A stretch of 36,917 bases of DNA. It comes from a virus. Under the pieces are notes generated by a model, which made no database searches, was not told the origin of the DNA, and saw only the letters and a list, made by a program, of their open reading frames with translations. Every line of letters begins with the position of its first letter. Position 1 is the first letter of the stretch. This document shows, in pieces, positions 30,021-36,808 of this stretch. Position numbers and translations under genes: made by a program. The stretch lies in the IMG/VR virus record IMGVR_UViG_3300013120_000025, positions 1-36,917 of that record; one strand, given 5' to 3'.

Positions 30021-30049
30021 TTTGTAGCACACTTGCGGCTGTTGTGCAA
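30021..30049 (-). promoter_or_regulatory. Possible promoter before the portal gene
   Basis: On the minus strand TTGCAC (30049-30044) is followed by 17 bases and TACAAA (30026-30021). The -35 region overlaps a perfect 7-bp inverted repeat CACTTGC/GCAAGTG, a possible operator. Both boxes deviate from consensus, so support is moderate. Confidence 0.45.
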
Positions 30050-30058
30050 GTGCTTTCC

Positions 30059-30436
30059 TCACTTAATCTCCACGGCAAACGTCCCGTCTCTGATCGCTTT
30101 TCTCCTGAACCTTACGAACCGACCGCGTGTATCGCGTTGCCGAGCAGTCGTCTGCCTGCCAATCCGCCCAGCCTTGCGCTGCCCTCGCTTCAGCTTCTCG
30201 CGTTGTTCGTCTCGCCATTTCTTCGTCTCGCGGATGTTCTGGATCTCTGCGTGGTTGATGCCTCTCATGGCGATGGTGAGATGAGTTGACGACTTATGCT
30301 CAACCGCAAGTTCCTTCCTCTTCCAACGCTTGATGAACGCCGTTGTCTCGCGGCCTGGTTCCGGTTGCTCTAGGTCGAACTCGTCAACCATCTCGGCTAG
30401 TACCATGATTGGATAGTTACGACAACCCTTTGCCAT
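30059..30436 (-). CDS. Basic hypothetical protein (125 aa) after the SEC-C gene
   Basis: The 125-aa product begins MAKGCRNYPIMVLAEMVDEF. It has a helical middle (RRWKRKELAVEHKSSTHLT-like: KRWKRKELAVEHKSSTHLTI) and a very basic C-terminal third rich in Arg/Lys/Gln (LKRGQRKAGRIGRQTTARQR). It probably binds nucleic acid. Bases 30108-30145 within it repeat capsid-gene DNA exactly, in another reading frame. GGGAGGTAGA precedes the ATG. No family is recognised. Confidence 0.6.
   Translation of the reverse strand: MAKGCRNYPIMVLAEMVDEFDLEQPEPGRETTAFIKRWKRKELAVEHKSSTHLTIAMRGINHAEIQNIRETKKWRDEQREKLKRGQRKAGRIGRQTTARQRDTRGRFVRFRRKAIRDGTFAVEIK
30108..30145. repeat. 38-bp repeat, copy in the basic-protein gene
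   Basis: This is identical to 23365-23402. Here the same DNA is read as ARQRDTRGRFVRF-type residues in a different frame from the capsid gene. Confidence 0.96.
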
Positions 30437-30437
30437 T

Positions 30438-30647
30438 CTACCTCCCGCAGCACTTCTTGTATTTCAACCCCGACCCACAGATGCAAGGATCGTTTCGCCC
30501 TATGTCCGGCTTCGCGCCTTTGTAGTTCTCAGGGCGGCAGAATCGGCCTAGCGTCCCAGACTGCATCTTGCGTAGGAATCGCTTCGATATCTTCTTGCGC
30601 CCCTGTAGCGTGGCTGTCTTGCAGCGCTCACTTCGTAGGCCGCTCAC
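30438..30647 (-). CDS. SEC-C motif zinc-binding protein
   Basis: The 69-aa protein (GTG start at 30647, GAGG close upstream) ends in [20 protein letters not shown], an exact SEC-C zinc motif (C-x-C-x8-C-C). The N-terminal half is basic ([20 protein letters not shown]). SEC-C tails are best known from SecA and are also common in small phage proteins beside the terminase, where they may assist packaging or bind nucleic acid or ribosomes. The function here is unproven. Confidence 0.8.
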   Translation of the reverse strand: MSGLRSERCKTATLQGRKKISKRFLRKMQSGTLGRFCRPENYKGAKPDIGRNDPCICGSGLKYKKCCGR

Positions 30648-30666
30648 ACCTCAGCTCCTCTTCCAT
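30628..30666 (-). CDS. 12-codon leader ORF overlapping the SEC-C start
   Basis: An ATG at 30666 with the best ribosome site in the area (AAGGAGGATTA) opens a 12-codon frame ([12 protein letters not shown]) ending in TGA at 30628, out of frame with and overlapping the SEC-C GTG start. It could deliver ribosomes to the SEC-C gene by coupling. It may instead be accidental. Confidence 0.4.
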   Translation of the reverse strand: MEEELRCERPTK

Positions 30667-30685
30667 TAATCCTCCTTGTCAATGA

Positions 30686-32050
30686 TCAATACGGACTTAT
30701 CTCCTCATCCAAATCAACGCCCATCACGCCCCGTTCCTCAAGCGGTGCGGACTCCAATGTGTGAAGAGCATAGCGAAGACAGTCGGGAAGATCGTCGTTT
30801 TTCTTGATGGGCTTCTCGGCATTGTCTACCACCTTGCCCGTTACCGGGTCCGTTTGCCATCGGTACTTAGCCATCTGATCAACGAAGACAGGACACTTGC
30901 CGCGCATCACCTTCAGCCGTCCTGACTTGATGATGCCGGTTACCGTGATTATACCCGGTCTGACTGCATTCATCGACTTATAGAACGAGCCACATTGAAG
31001 CGGGCGAGCGATTCGAGACGAACAGTGAGGACAGATATATGGGTATGATTCCGTATGCAACTCCTCACCGCACTCTGGACACTCTTCATATGTCATCAAG
31101 TTCACAACGTCGGTCAATCGCGCCGGATCGTATAGCCATCCTTGGTTGATCCCCTCAATCTTGGCAAGCATCGCCTCGGCATACTCGCGAGCAGACTTCA
31201 CTTCCTCTTCGTAGTACTCATCATAGACGTAGTACGTCCCACGATTCCACGCCATGAACAGGCCGCCGTAGTGCACAGCAGGATCGACGATAGCGTAGGT
31301 GGGCCAGTCGTCGGGTATCTCGAACGGATCGACGTAGAGGTGGTCCCCGAAGTCAGGATACACAAGACCGAACGGCTTGCGAAATTTGCCGAGGTAGGCC
31401 ATCTCAAACAGCCACGTCGGCAGAGTCGCCTTTGCGTTGTCGAACTCCTCTCGTGGGTATTCGGGATTCGCGGTTGATGGTGCCTCGATTACCACGATAT
31501 TGTCCGCGCCCTTTGTCCAAGGAACATACAGATTCTCGTAGTACCAGCCCATGTTCGTAGGGTAGCCAGTAAACAGGACAGGCGCTTCGTAGAACGCGGT
31601 TCGCCGCATGATGATCGGCCAGATGAGGGACTTCATCTCGCTGGGCTCATCCAAGACAGCGCCCCTCACGTGATGCCCTTCGATGCGATACGGCTTCTCG
31701 GCAGAGCGCATGTAGATGTTGCCACCTGTGGGCAGCTCATATCGCCGCCCGCTGATGTGGTAATGCCCCTCAAGCTCGGTGTCCCTGAATCGCTCCTCAA
31801 TCTCGGGCAGGATCATATCGTTAACCATGTCGCCCGTGCATCCGATGGCTAGGTAGCGTGCGCCCTTCCCATTCCCAGCCTCATGGTCACGCATGATGAG
31901 GTAGGATAGCCAGGCAGGAATCCACCACGTTTTCCCGGAGCCGGTCCCACAGAGCATGATGATGTAACGCTTGCCCTCATCAACAGCGGTGAGAGTCGCG
32001 TCCTGGAACCAATAGGCGGTGACGGTCTTCTCAGGCGCTTCGGTTGGCAT
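30686..32050 (-). CDS. terL: Terminase large subunit (with zinc-ribbon insertion)
   Basis: The ATG at 32050 (AAGGGACGTT before it) gives 454 aa. The ATPase has Walker A GTGSGKT (residues 35-41) and Walker B GAVLDEPSEM (Asp134-Glu135). The nuclease half shows YAIVDPAVHYGG, GWLYDPARL and DDLPDCLRYALHTLE, giving the acidic residues of an RNase H-like fold. About residues 322-343 contain CPECGEE and CPHCSSR, a two-knuckle zinc ribbon inside the nuclease domain. The enzyme pumps DNA into the procapsid and cuts it. It follows the small subunit after ~60 bases. Confidence 0.92.
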   Translation of the reverse strand: MPTEAPEKTVTAYWFQDATLTAVDEGKRYIIMLCGTGSGKTWWIPAWLSYLIMRDHEAGNGKGARYLAIGCTGDMVNDMILPEIEERFRDTELEGHYHISGRRYELPTGGNIYMRSAEKPYRIEGHHVRGAVLDEPSEMKSLIWPIIMRRTAFYEAPVLFTGYPTNMGWYYENLYVPWTKGADNIVVIEAPSTANPEYPREEFDNAKATLPTWLFEMAYLGKFRKPFGLVYPDFGDHLYVDPFEIPDDWPTYAIVDPAVHYGGLFMAWNRGTYYVYDEYYEEEVKSAREYAEAMLAKIEGINQGWLYDPARLTDVVNLMTYEECPECGEELHTESYPYICPHCSSRIARPLQCGSFYKSMNAVRPGIITVTGIIKSGRLKVMRGKCPVFVDQMAKYRWQTDPVTGKVVDNAEKPIKKNDDLPDCLRYALHTLESAPLEERGVMGVDLDEEISPY

Positions 32051-32109
32051 AACGTCCCTTGATAACTGCAAGTTCTCTACGCGCACTAGTCACAACAGCC
32101 TCCTTGGGT

Positions 32110-32667
32110 TCATTCATCTTCTGGCTCTTTCTTCGCTCCTCGCACGATCACCAACGGGCCTTTGATCTTCACGTCGAGTTCGCTCCGATCAACGAACATG
32201 CCAAGGTGCTTCCCGATGTCCACTAAAGCGCCCTTCTTATCGTGGAACTTGATCTTCACCTTGCGCACTTGGCGGGCATTCTCTCCTCTACCTTCGAAGT
32301 AGTCCTCAACCAACGTCTCGGAGATCGCGGCTGCCTGCTCCCTTGTGAGGCCGGATAGGTCAATGAATGGATCGCCGTCTGGTCCGATTCTGATGTAGTC
32401 CTTCATGTTCGCAAAGCCAAGCAGTGCCAATTCCTTCAACACCATATCGGCAGTGATCTCAGTGCGCTTTGATCTCTCTTCCATGATTACAGCAAGAGCT
32501 TCTTGGATGTACACTTTTGACAACAAGTTTGCCCCGATCTGTCGCGAGGTCTTGGCGCTATACCCGGCCCGTATAGCCGCTTGTGTTGCATTCAAGTCTA
32601 CCGGATATTCCTCTACGAATCGTTGTTGCTTATCCGTTAGCTTGCAGGTTTTTGATTCGCCTGGCAT
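32110..32667 (-). CDS. terS: Terminase small subunit (Terminase_2 type)
   Basis: The ATG at 32667 (AAGGGAGTGCAA before it) gives 185 aa. Residues ~8-60 match the DNA-binding head of the family: LTDKQQRFVEEYPVDLNATQ, AAIRAGYSAKTSRQIGANLL, then SKVYIQEALAVIMEERSKRT. The C-terminal half has KVKIKFHDKKGALVDIGKHL, the usual end before the tail. It recognises the packaging site and loads TerL. The pac/cos site was not found. It overlaps the MazG-like gene by 31 bp. Confidence 0.9.
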   Translation of the reverse strand: MPGESKTCKLTDKQQRFVEEYPVDLNATQAAIRAGYSAKTSRQIGANLLSKVYIQEALAVIMEERSKRTEITADMVLKELALLGFANMKDYIRIGPDGDPFIDLSGLTREQAAAISETLVEDYFEGRGENARQVRKVKIKFHDKKGALVDIGKHLGMFVDRSELDVKIKGPLVIVRGAKKEPEDE

Positions 32668-32879
32668 TTGCACTCCCTTATCGCCGCAACACACATCGCG
32701 GCAACTTGGATCAGTTCCTTTCGTCCATCTTCGTCGCGCTTGACAAGTTCCCAATACTCGTCAAGCTCTTCCAGTATAACAGCATACGCCTCATGCTGGC
32801 TGTGAAACGCTGGGAACTTCTTCCGGGCGCTCTGAATCTCCGCTTCGATCTGCTGGTAGATTGTCACACTGGCCCCCAT
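32637..32879 (-). CDS. MazG-like nucleotide pyrophosphohydrolase
   Basis: This 80-aa protein has the MazG-like layout in a single short domain: EIQSARKKFPAFHSQHEAYA, then VILEELDEYWELVKRDEDG with the E-E-x-x-E metal motif, and ELIQVAAMCVAAIRE. Such enzymes hydrolyse nucleoside triphosphates to monophosphates. Phage copies are thought to adjust alarmones or dNTP pools. The start is uncertain: ATG at 32879 or GTG at 32867. Either way the gene overlaps the PAPS-reductase-like gene out of frame by 77-89 bp. Confidence 0.75.
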   Translation of the reverse strand: MGASVTIYQQIEAEIQSARKKFPAFHSQHEAYAVILEELDEYWELVKRDEDGRKELIQVAAMCVAAIRECKCQANQKPAS

Positions 32880-34119
32880 CCGTTTCCGAAATCTGGTTTG
32901 GCGCGAATAGATCCATCCTCCACGCTTCCCGCCGCCTTTTCATCAAGGCCAGATACTTTTGATACGCTTCGCTTTTGTGCTGTGAAAAGCCCAGCCCTTT
33001 GCTCCAATAGTCGTTCCTCAGCAGTGACTTGCAAACTCTTCTCCATGACGGAACCTTCCTTTTCGCTTCTAGCGCATAGTCTGCTTCGTCGGGGATCCCT
33101 TCAGGATAGCCGCGCTCCATCCACCATCTGTTGAATAGTATGATCTTGTTTTCGTAGTGTTCCTTAGTCTTCGGCGGCATAGAAGACACGAGTAACTTAG
33201 AAAAGCTCTCCCAGGTATGTCCGGGCGGCTTGGTTATCTTCCGGTAGCCGTTGATATTGCCCCACTCCTGAACATACATTGCCCCACCATTAGCTCCGTT
33301 TACTCGCGACACCACACGCGCCCACGTTTCTGGCTCTATGATGTGGAATAGCCACAGGCCGCGTCGCTGATCGTCTCCGTAGGGCTGGCAAATCCTCATT
33401 TGGTGTGGCGTCAGCCCTGCTTTGTTCATGTAGTCGTATAGCTCGTTGTATGGCTTGTCTGGATTCTTGTAATGGTATACCCAGATGTCCGATGTCTTCC
33501 AATCGTAGACCGGATAGATATTGTACACTTTGTCGATTACTCGCGTTGTCCACTGCCTGCCATCTAAAGCCTCTTTCGTTCTACTCGCAATCGTCCGAAA
33601 CCTGTTGAGACTTTCATCAGATCGTATACCGACGAAGCAAGCACACCGCTCGCCATTAGCATACCACGCCCCGAATTCGGGGACAAACTCTTCAAACTCC
33701 ATCCCGGAATGAAAGAAAGGGAACGAATCATTCCTAGATATAGCCTCTCTCGGCATCTCGCGTATCCAAGCATCCTCCCTGTCTTTATCCCAGCACTTCC
33801 AGAACGCTTCGTATACGCTCACAGCATTGCGAAGATGAATCGGCAAGGCGACCCAGAAAGGCTTTGTGTTGTCGGCATATAATTCATAGCACAGCCTGAT
33901 ATGGTCTATCGTTAGCTTGTACTGGCCCTCAAGATCAATAAACAACACGCCGACCTCTTGCTCTCTCTTAATCGCTTCATCCATCACAAGGTGCAACATA
34001 ACCGTGCTGTCTTTACCTCCACTGAAGCTGACGTACACTCTCTCAAAATTATCGAAAGTCCATGAGATCCGTTCGCGAGCAGCCGCGAGGACGTTTATGC
34101 CTAGCTTCGTTTTTGGCAT
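32791..34119 (-). CDS. PAPS-reductase-like ATP pyrophosphatase (DUF3440/IbrA-type)
   Basis: The 442-aa protein has the PP-loop VYVSFSGGKDSTVMLHLV (SGGKDST, residues 33-39) of adenylating enzymes. WVALPIHLRNAVSVYEAFWK, ACFVGIRSDESLNRF and VYPVYDWKTSDIWVY-like segments (NIYPVYDWKTSDIWVYHYK) follow. The C-terminal half (YENKIILFNRWWMERGYPEG, DYWSKGLGFSQHKSEAYQKY) fits DUF3440 proteins such as YbdN and IbrA. It follows the ParB-like gene and a 138-aa gene in one overlapping run. Its substrate is unknown. The last ~30 residues overlap the MazG gene. GGAGGGGAA precedes the ATG. Confidence 0.85.
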   Translation of the reverse strand: MPKTKLGINVLAAARERISWTFDNFERVYVSFSGGKDSTVMLHLVMDEAIKREQEVGVLFIDLEGQYKLTIDHIRLCYELYADNTKPFWVALPIHLRNAVSVYEAFWKCWDKDREDAWIREMPREAISRNDSFPFFHSGMEFEEFVPEFGAWYANGERCACFVGIRSDESLNRFRTIASRTKEALDGRQWTTRVIDKVYNIYPVYDWKTSDIWVYHYKNPDKPYNELYDYMNKAGLTPHQMRICQPYGDDQRRGLWLFHIIEPETWARVVSRVNGANGGAMYVQEWGNINGYRKITKPPGHTWESFSKLLVSSMPPKTKEHYENKIILFNRWWMERGYPEGIPDEADYALEAKRKVPSWRRVCKSLLRNDYWSKGLGFSQHKSEAYQKYLALMKRRREAWRMDLFAPNQISETDGGQCDNLPADRSGDSERPEEVPSVSQPA

Positions 34120-34517
34120 TTCCCCTCCAATAACGGCGACTGTTCTTGCCTCGCATTATGTTCTTGCTCCCATTTCAAAATAGCTTCGTCGGCTTTCGCG
34201 TTAGCTTTGTCCTGTTGTTCTTCTGACAAGAAGCCCCACGCCCATCTAGTTATATCTTCCGGACAATCCGTGGCAAGGCAACAAGCGGCGTGACCAATCC
34301 ATGCTTGCCTATTGATGCTTGAACAAGTCAAGTTCTGCTCGCAGGATATAGGCCATTCTTCTATAACTTTCAACATCCACTCCCCGTATAGCTCCGCATC
34401 CCCTGTGAACTGAATAGCCGCTTCCAATAGCTCTTCGCGCTTGCTGCCGTGGACATTTCGCCACATTCCGTATTTATGCTCTTCCCACTCGCTATAATGG
34501 TGGTAGATCTGTTTCAT
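34101..34517 (-). CDS. Conserved cassette protein (138 aa) between ParB-like and PAPS-reductase-like genes
   Basis: The protein is mainly helical with conserved-looking aromatic residues: MKQIYHHYSEWEEHKYGMWR, LYGEWMLKVIEEWPISCEQN, SINRQAWIGHAACCLATDCP, then EDITRWAWGFLSEEQQDKAN. Five Cys lie between about residues 79 and 105, so metal or cofactor binding is possible. I recall similar small proteins beside ParB/PAPS pairs in other phages, but I cannot name a family or function. It overlaps ParB by four bases and the PAPS gene by 19, so all three are likely translated together. Confidence 0.7.
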   Translation of the reverse strand: MKQIYHHYSEWEEHKYGMWRNVHGSKREELLEAAIQFTGDAELYGEWMLKVIEEWPISCEQNLTCSSINRQAWIGHAACCLATDCPEDITRWAWGFLSEEQQDKANAKADEAILKWEQEHNARQEQSPLLEGKCQKRS

Positions 34518-35212
34518 GCTGTGTCTCCAATCGCCAACGAGTCGTCCATATTAATAACTGATACATCCGCTTCCCACGCCTCTGTGAATTCTTGGTCTGC
34601 GAACATCTCTGCAAGGCCACTTATTTGGGCAAGCCTCAATACTTCGTCTGGGTCCATTCCCAACTCGCGTCCAATCTTTTTATCTGACCAATTGCGGCGC
34701 TTGAGTTCAACGACAATCTCTGACATTGAATCAATGCGGTGTTTCCCCCTGGCCCTGTTATGGCGAATCGTTGCCGCTATTCTGTCTCCACGATCTTGTC
34801 GATCAACGTTGATGACTGACAGCGGTAAGTACCCTTGGATTCGCGCTTGCACGAGAAGGCTTTCTCTCCCCACTCGGTTACGGTGGAATCCGTCTACTAC
34901 TTCGTAAGAATCTCCGCGCGTCCAAGAAACAATCGGCTGCGTATAGCCGTCTTCCTGGATGGAGTGTTCAAGAAGCTTCATTTCAGGAGGGGCTACCTGG
35001 TTTGGGTTATAGTTGTTTGCCTCTATTGAAGCGAATGGAACCCAAAGAACACAATCCACCGGCTCCTTAGAGAATGGCCCCGCTTCATGCAACATCTCAC
35101 GAACATCATTAAGAACTGATACTTGCTCTTCAAAGTCCATACCCTTGATGGCCTCACACAGTGCTTCCGCCTGCCCGCGAATTCCATCTATCTGTGTGGT
35201 TGTCTCATTCAT
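34514..35212 (-). CDS. ParB-like nuclease-domain protein (IbrB/YbdM-type)
   Basis: The ATG at 35212 (AAGGGGTGATGTA before it) gives 232 aa. The upstream in-frame ATG at 35302 is excluded because it overlaps the -10 box of the promoter. Residues ~60-130 are the ParB/sulfiredoxin-like domain: PPEMKLLEHSIQEDGYTQPI, YEVVDGFHRNRVGRESLL with the DGxHR box, and ATIRHNRARGKHRIDSMSEI. A helix-turn-helix-like region follows (SDKKIGRELGMDPDEVLRLA). In E. coli related ParB-like and PAPS-like proteins (IbrB/IbrA) are encoded as a pair and act together. Confidence 0.82.
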   Translation of the reverse strand: MNETTTQIDGIRGQAEALCEAIKGMDFEEQVSVLNDVREMLHEAGPFSKEPVDCVLWVPFASIEANNYNPNQVAPPEMKLLEHSIQEDGYTQPIVSWTRGDSYEVVDGFHRNRVGRESLLVQARIQGYLPLSVINVDRQDRGDRIAATIRHNRARGKHRIDSMSEIVVELKRRNWSDKKIGRELGMDPDEVLRLAQISGLAEMFADQEFTEAWEADVSVINMDDSLAIGDTA

Positions 35213-35300
35213 TACATCACCCCTTTGAGTAGGTTGCGGTCGGCCCGTCCAGCTCAAAGACAGACAACGAATTGCCCCTGAAAAGGCCTCCCGCGATTGC

Positions 35301-35330
35301 ATTATACATTCAACCGCTGATGCCCGTCAA
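35301..35330 (-). promoter_or_regulatory. Strong promoter for the ParB-terminase operon (TTGACG-18-TATAAT)
   Basis: On the minus strand TTGACG (35330-35325) is followed by 18 bases and a perfect TATAAT (35306-35301). Transcription should begin near 35294, leaving an ~80-base leader before the ParB start. It is the best candidate for the main late or middle promoter. Confidence 0.78.
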
Positions 35331-35342
35331 TAATCGCAACGA

Positions 35343-35639
35343 TCAGCCAGAAGATGGGAATAGGGTGAATTCTAGCCTGACCGTGCCTAGGAATTCATTT
35401 ATCTCACCGCTGGCAACCGCTCGCCCGCTTGATCGAAGTCGATCGACGTACTCTGCGGCCCCATCGTTGGCTAATCCATCAGCCTGCCTCAGTTCACTGG
35501 CACGATTGCCTATGCTGACGCTGCGGCTGCTGATGATACGGCTGACGGAATCGGATAGCGTATCAATGGTCTCGCGTAATTGCTCGTTCTCCTTGTTGAG
35601 TTTCTTCAGTGCCTTCTCAAGTTCTAGTTTCGTCGGCAT
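35343..35639 (-). CDS. Small coiled-coil protein (98 aa)
   Basis: The ATG at 35639 (CAAGGAGGACCACG before it) gives 98 aa beginning MPTKLELEKALKKLNKENEQ. The first ~45 residues are a coiled coil (LRETIDTLSDSVSRIISSRS), then a polar region, and the end repeats GTVRLEFTL from the upstream protein through a 28-bp DNA duplication. No family is recognised. It is the last gene before the ParB promoter. Confidence 0.55.
   Translation of the reverse strand: MPTKLELEKALKKLNKENEQLRETIDTLSDSVSRIISSRSVSIGNRASELRQADGLANDGAAEYVDRLRSSGRAVASGEINEFLGTVRLEFTLFPSSG
35360..35387. repeat. 28-bp repeat, copy 1
   Basis: The 28 bases starting ATAGGGTGAATTCTAGCCTG match 35856-35883 exactly. Here they encode GTVRLEFTL near the C-terminus of the 98-aa protein. 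Confidence 0.96.
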
Positions 35640-35928
35640 CGTGGTCCTCCTTGTCTCTCCAAACATTCACTACGTCGCCAGCAACTGTAACGTCTGCGCC
35701 GTCTTCGTCTTCGCTTTCAAACTCTCCTCTGCAATAGATCTTGTCGCCGTCTGGGAACATCAACACGACCCGCCCACCTACTCCTGGCCTGAAGTCGTCC
35801 ACAGTAATGGCGTGAAACTTATCGCCTTTCAGCATCCTGATCTGATCGCCACGCGATAGGGTGAATTCTAGCCTGACCGTGCCATTGTCCATGTCGATCT
35901 TCTTTACCTGTAGCGGTTCATACATCAT
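35617..35928 (-). CDS. Small beta-rich acidic protein (103 aa)
   Basis: The protein begins MMYEPLQVKKIDMDNGTVRL, then EFTLSRGDQIRMLKGDKFHA and GGRVVLMFPDGDKIYCRGEF, a beta-barrel-like pattern. It ends in a strongly acidic tail (ESEDEDGADVTVAGDVVNVW). AGGAGG lies six bases before the ATG at 35928, which overlaps the HNH stop by 11 bp. Residues 15-24 are coded by a 28-bp repeat shared with the next gene. Function is unknown. Confidence 0.55.
   Translation of the reverse strand: MMYEPLQVKKIDMDNGTVRLEFTLSRGDQIRMLKGDKFHAITVDDFRPGVGGRVVLMFPDGDKIYCRGEFESEDEDGADVTVAGDVVNVWRDKEDHDADETRT
35856..35883. repeat. 28-bp repeat, copy 2
   Basis: This is identical to 35360-35387 and in the same reading frame (GTVRLEFTL), near the N-terminus of the 103-aa protein. 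Confidence 0.96.
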
Positions 35929-36808
35929 CTACCTCCTGCCTCACACCCGCAATCACAGAGCCGCCTTTCAGGACGATCTCTCCTGGGCGGATCTCAACTT
36001 CCTCATCCGTCGCCGCGCTCACCTCGCGATAAGAGCCGGTGAAAGTGCGGTACTTCTTCTGCCTTTCAGGGCCCGGATACTTCTCATTGAATAACGACCA
36101 GGCTTCTGCTGGGGGTAACTCAGCGAACCATCCAGCGACCTCGGATAGATCGTCTTCCGGTATCTTGCGCAGCCTGTCGGCTACGTCGATGTCTAGCGCG
36201 TTCATGTCCTGACTGTCGCCACGGAAGCCATTCACGCGGATGCGCTTCTTGACCTCTGCGCTGGACAGGCCAAGCGATGCCCCGAGGTCTAGGTAGTCCT
36301 CACTTCCAACCGCAGGCGCAACGCCCTTGTCCTTGAACCATGCGAGATATTCAGCAACCTTCCACGCGGCGAGGCGCTCTTGCTGAATCAGGGCCTTGAG
36401 CTTTTCCGACTTCGATTCGGCTTCCTTCCAATCCCAGCGGACGTAGAACCAAAGATCAGACTGAGGAACGACGCGGCCATTCGGGGCGCGGATCTGCATG
36501 AGGCCTTCGCAATCAGCTATCCCATTCTCATCGAAGTTCACTACTTCTCTGGGCCATCTCAGATTCGTCGGCGCAATGAACTCTTCCCACACGTACACCC
36601 GCCCTTGATGGAATCGCGCATGACACTCGCCACACGATGCTGCTAGATTCGGCGGCAAGTTCTTCCAGTGCGTGGGAGGAAGCCCGCCTCTGCCTTGGTG
36701 GTCCTTGTGGGATATCTGATCGGCGGGAACTGGCGAGCGGTGGAAAAACTGGCAGTGGCCTTCGTCTCGTTCCATCACCTCGCGGCGGGTCGCGTCACTG
36801 ATCGGCAT
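35918..36808 (-). CDS. HNH endonuclease with large C-terminal region
   Basis: The ATG at 36808 (GAGG with six-base spacing) gives 296 aa. An upstream GTG at 36820 has no ribosome site. Residues ~10-70 form the HNH domain: Cys19, QISHKDHQGRGGLPPTHW (His34-His37), then NLAASCGECHARFHQ with Asn54, Cys59, Cys62 and His67. The C-terminal ~220 residues are mostly helical (KAEYLAWFKDKG-like segment VAEYLAWFKDKGVAPAVGSE; DIDVADRLRKIPEDDLSEVA) and unfamiliar. HNH proteins near the terminase often aid packaging cuts. This one lies further upstream, so replication or host DNA attack are also possible. It overlaps the RHH gene by 14 bp. Confidence 0.8.
   Translation of the reverse strand: MPISDATRREVMERDEGHCQFFHRSPVPADQISHKDHQGRGGLPPTHWKNLPPNLAASCGECHARFHQGRVYVWEEFIAPTNLRWPREVVNFDENGIADCEGLMQIRAPNGRVVPQSDLWFYVRWDWKEAESKSEKLKALIQQERLAAWKVAEYLAWFKDKGVAPAVGSEDYLDLGASLGLSSAEVKKRIRVNGFRGDSQDMNALDIDVADRLRKIPEDDLSEVAGWFAELPPAEAWSLFNEKYPGPERQKKYRTFTGSYREVSAATDEEVEIRPGEIVLKGGSVIAGVRQEVDDV

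Noticed and set aside
35213-35302. 30-residue N-terminal extension of the ParB-like protein
   Set aside because: Its ATG overlaps the -10 box of a strong promoter, so the transcript begins after it.
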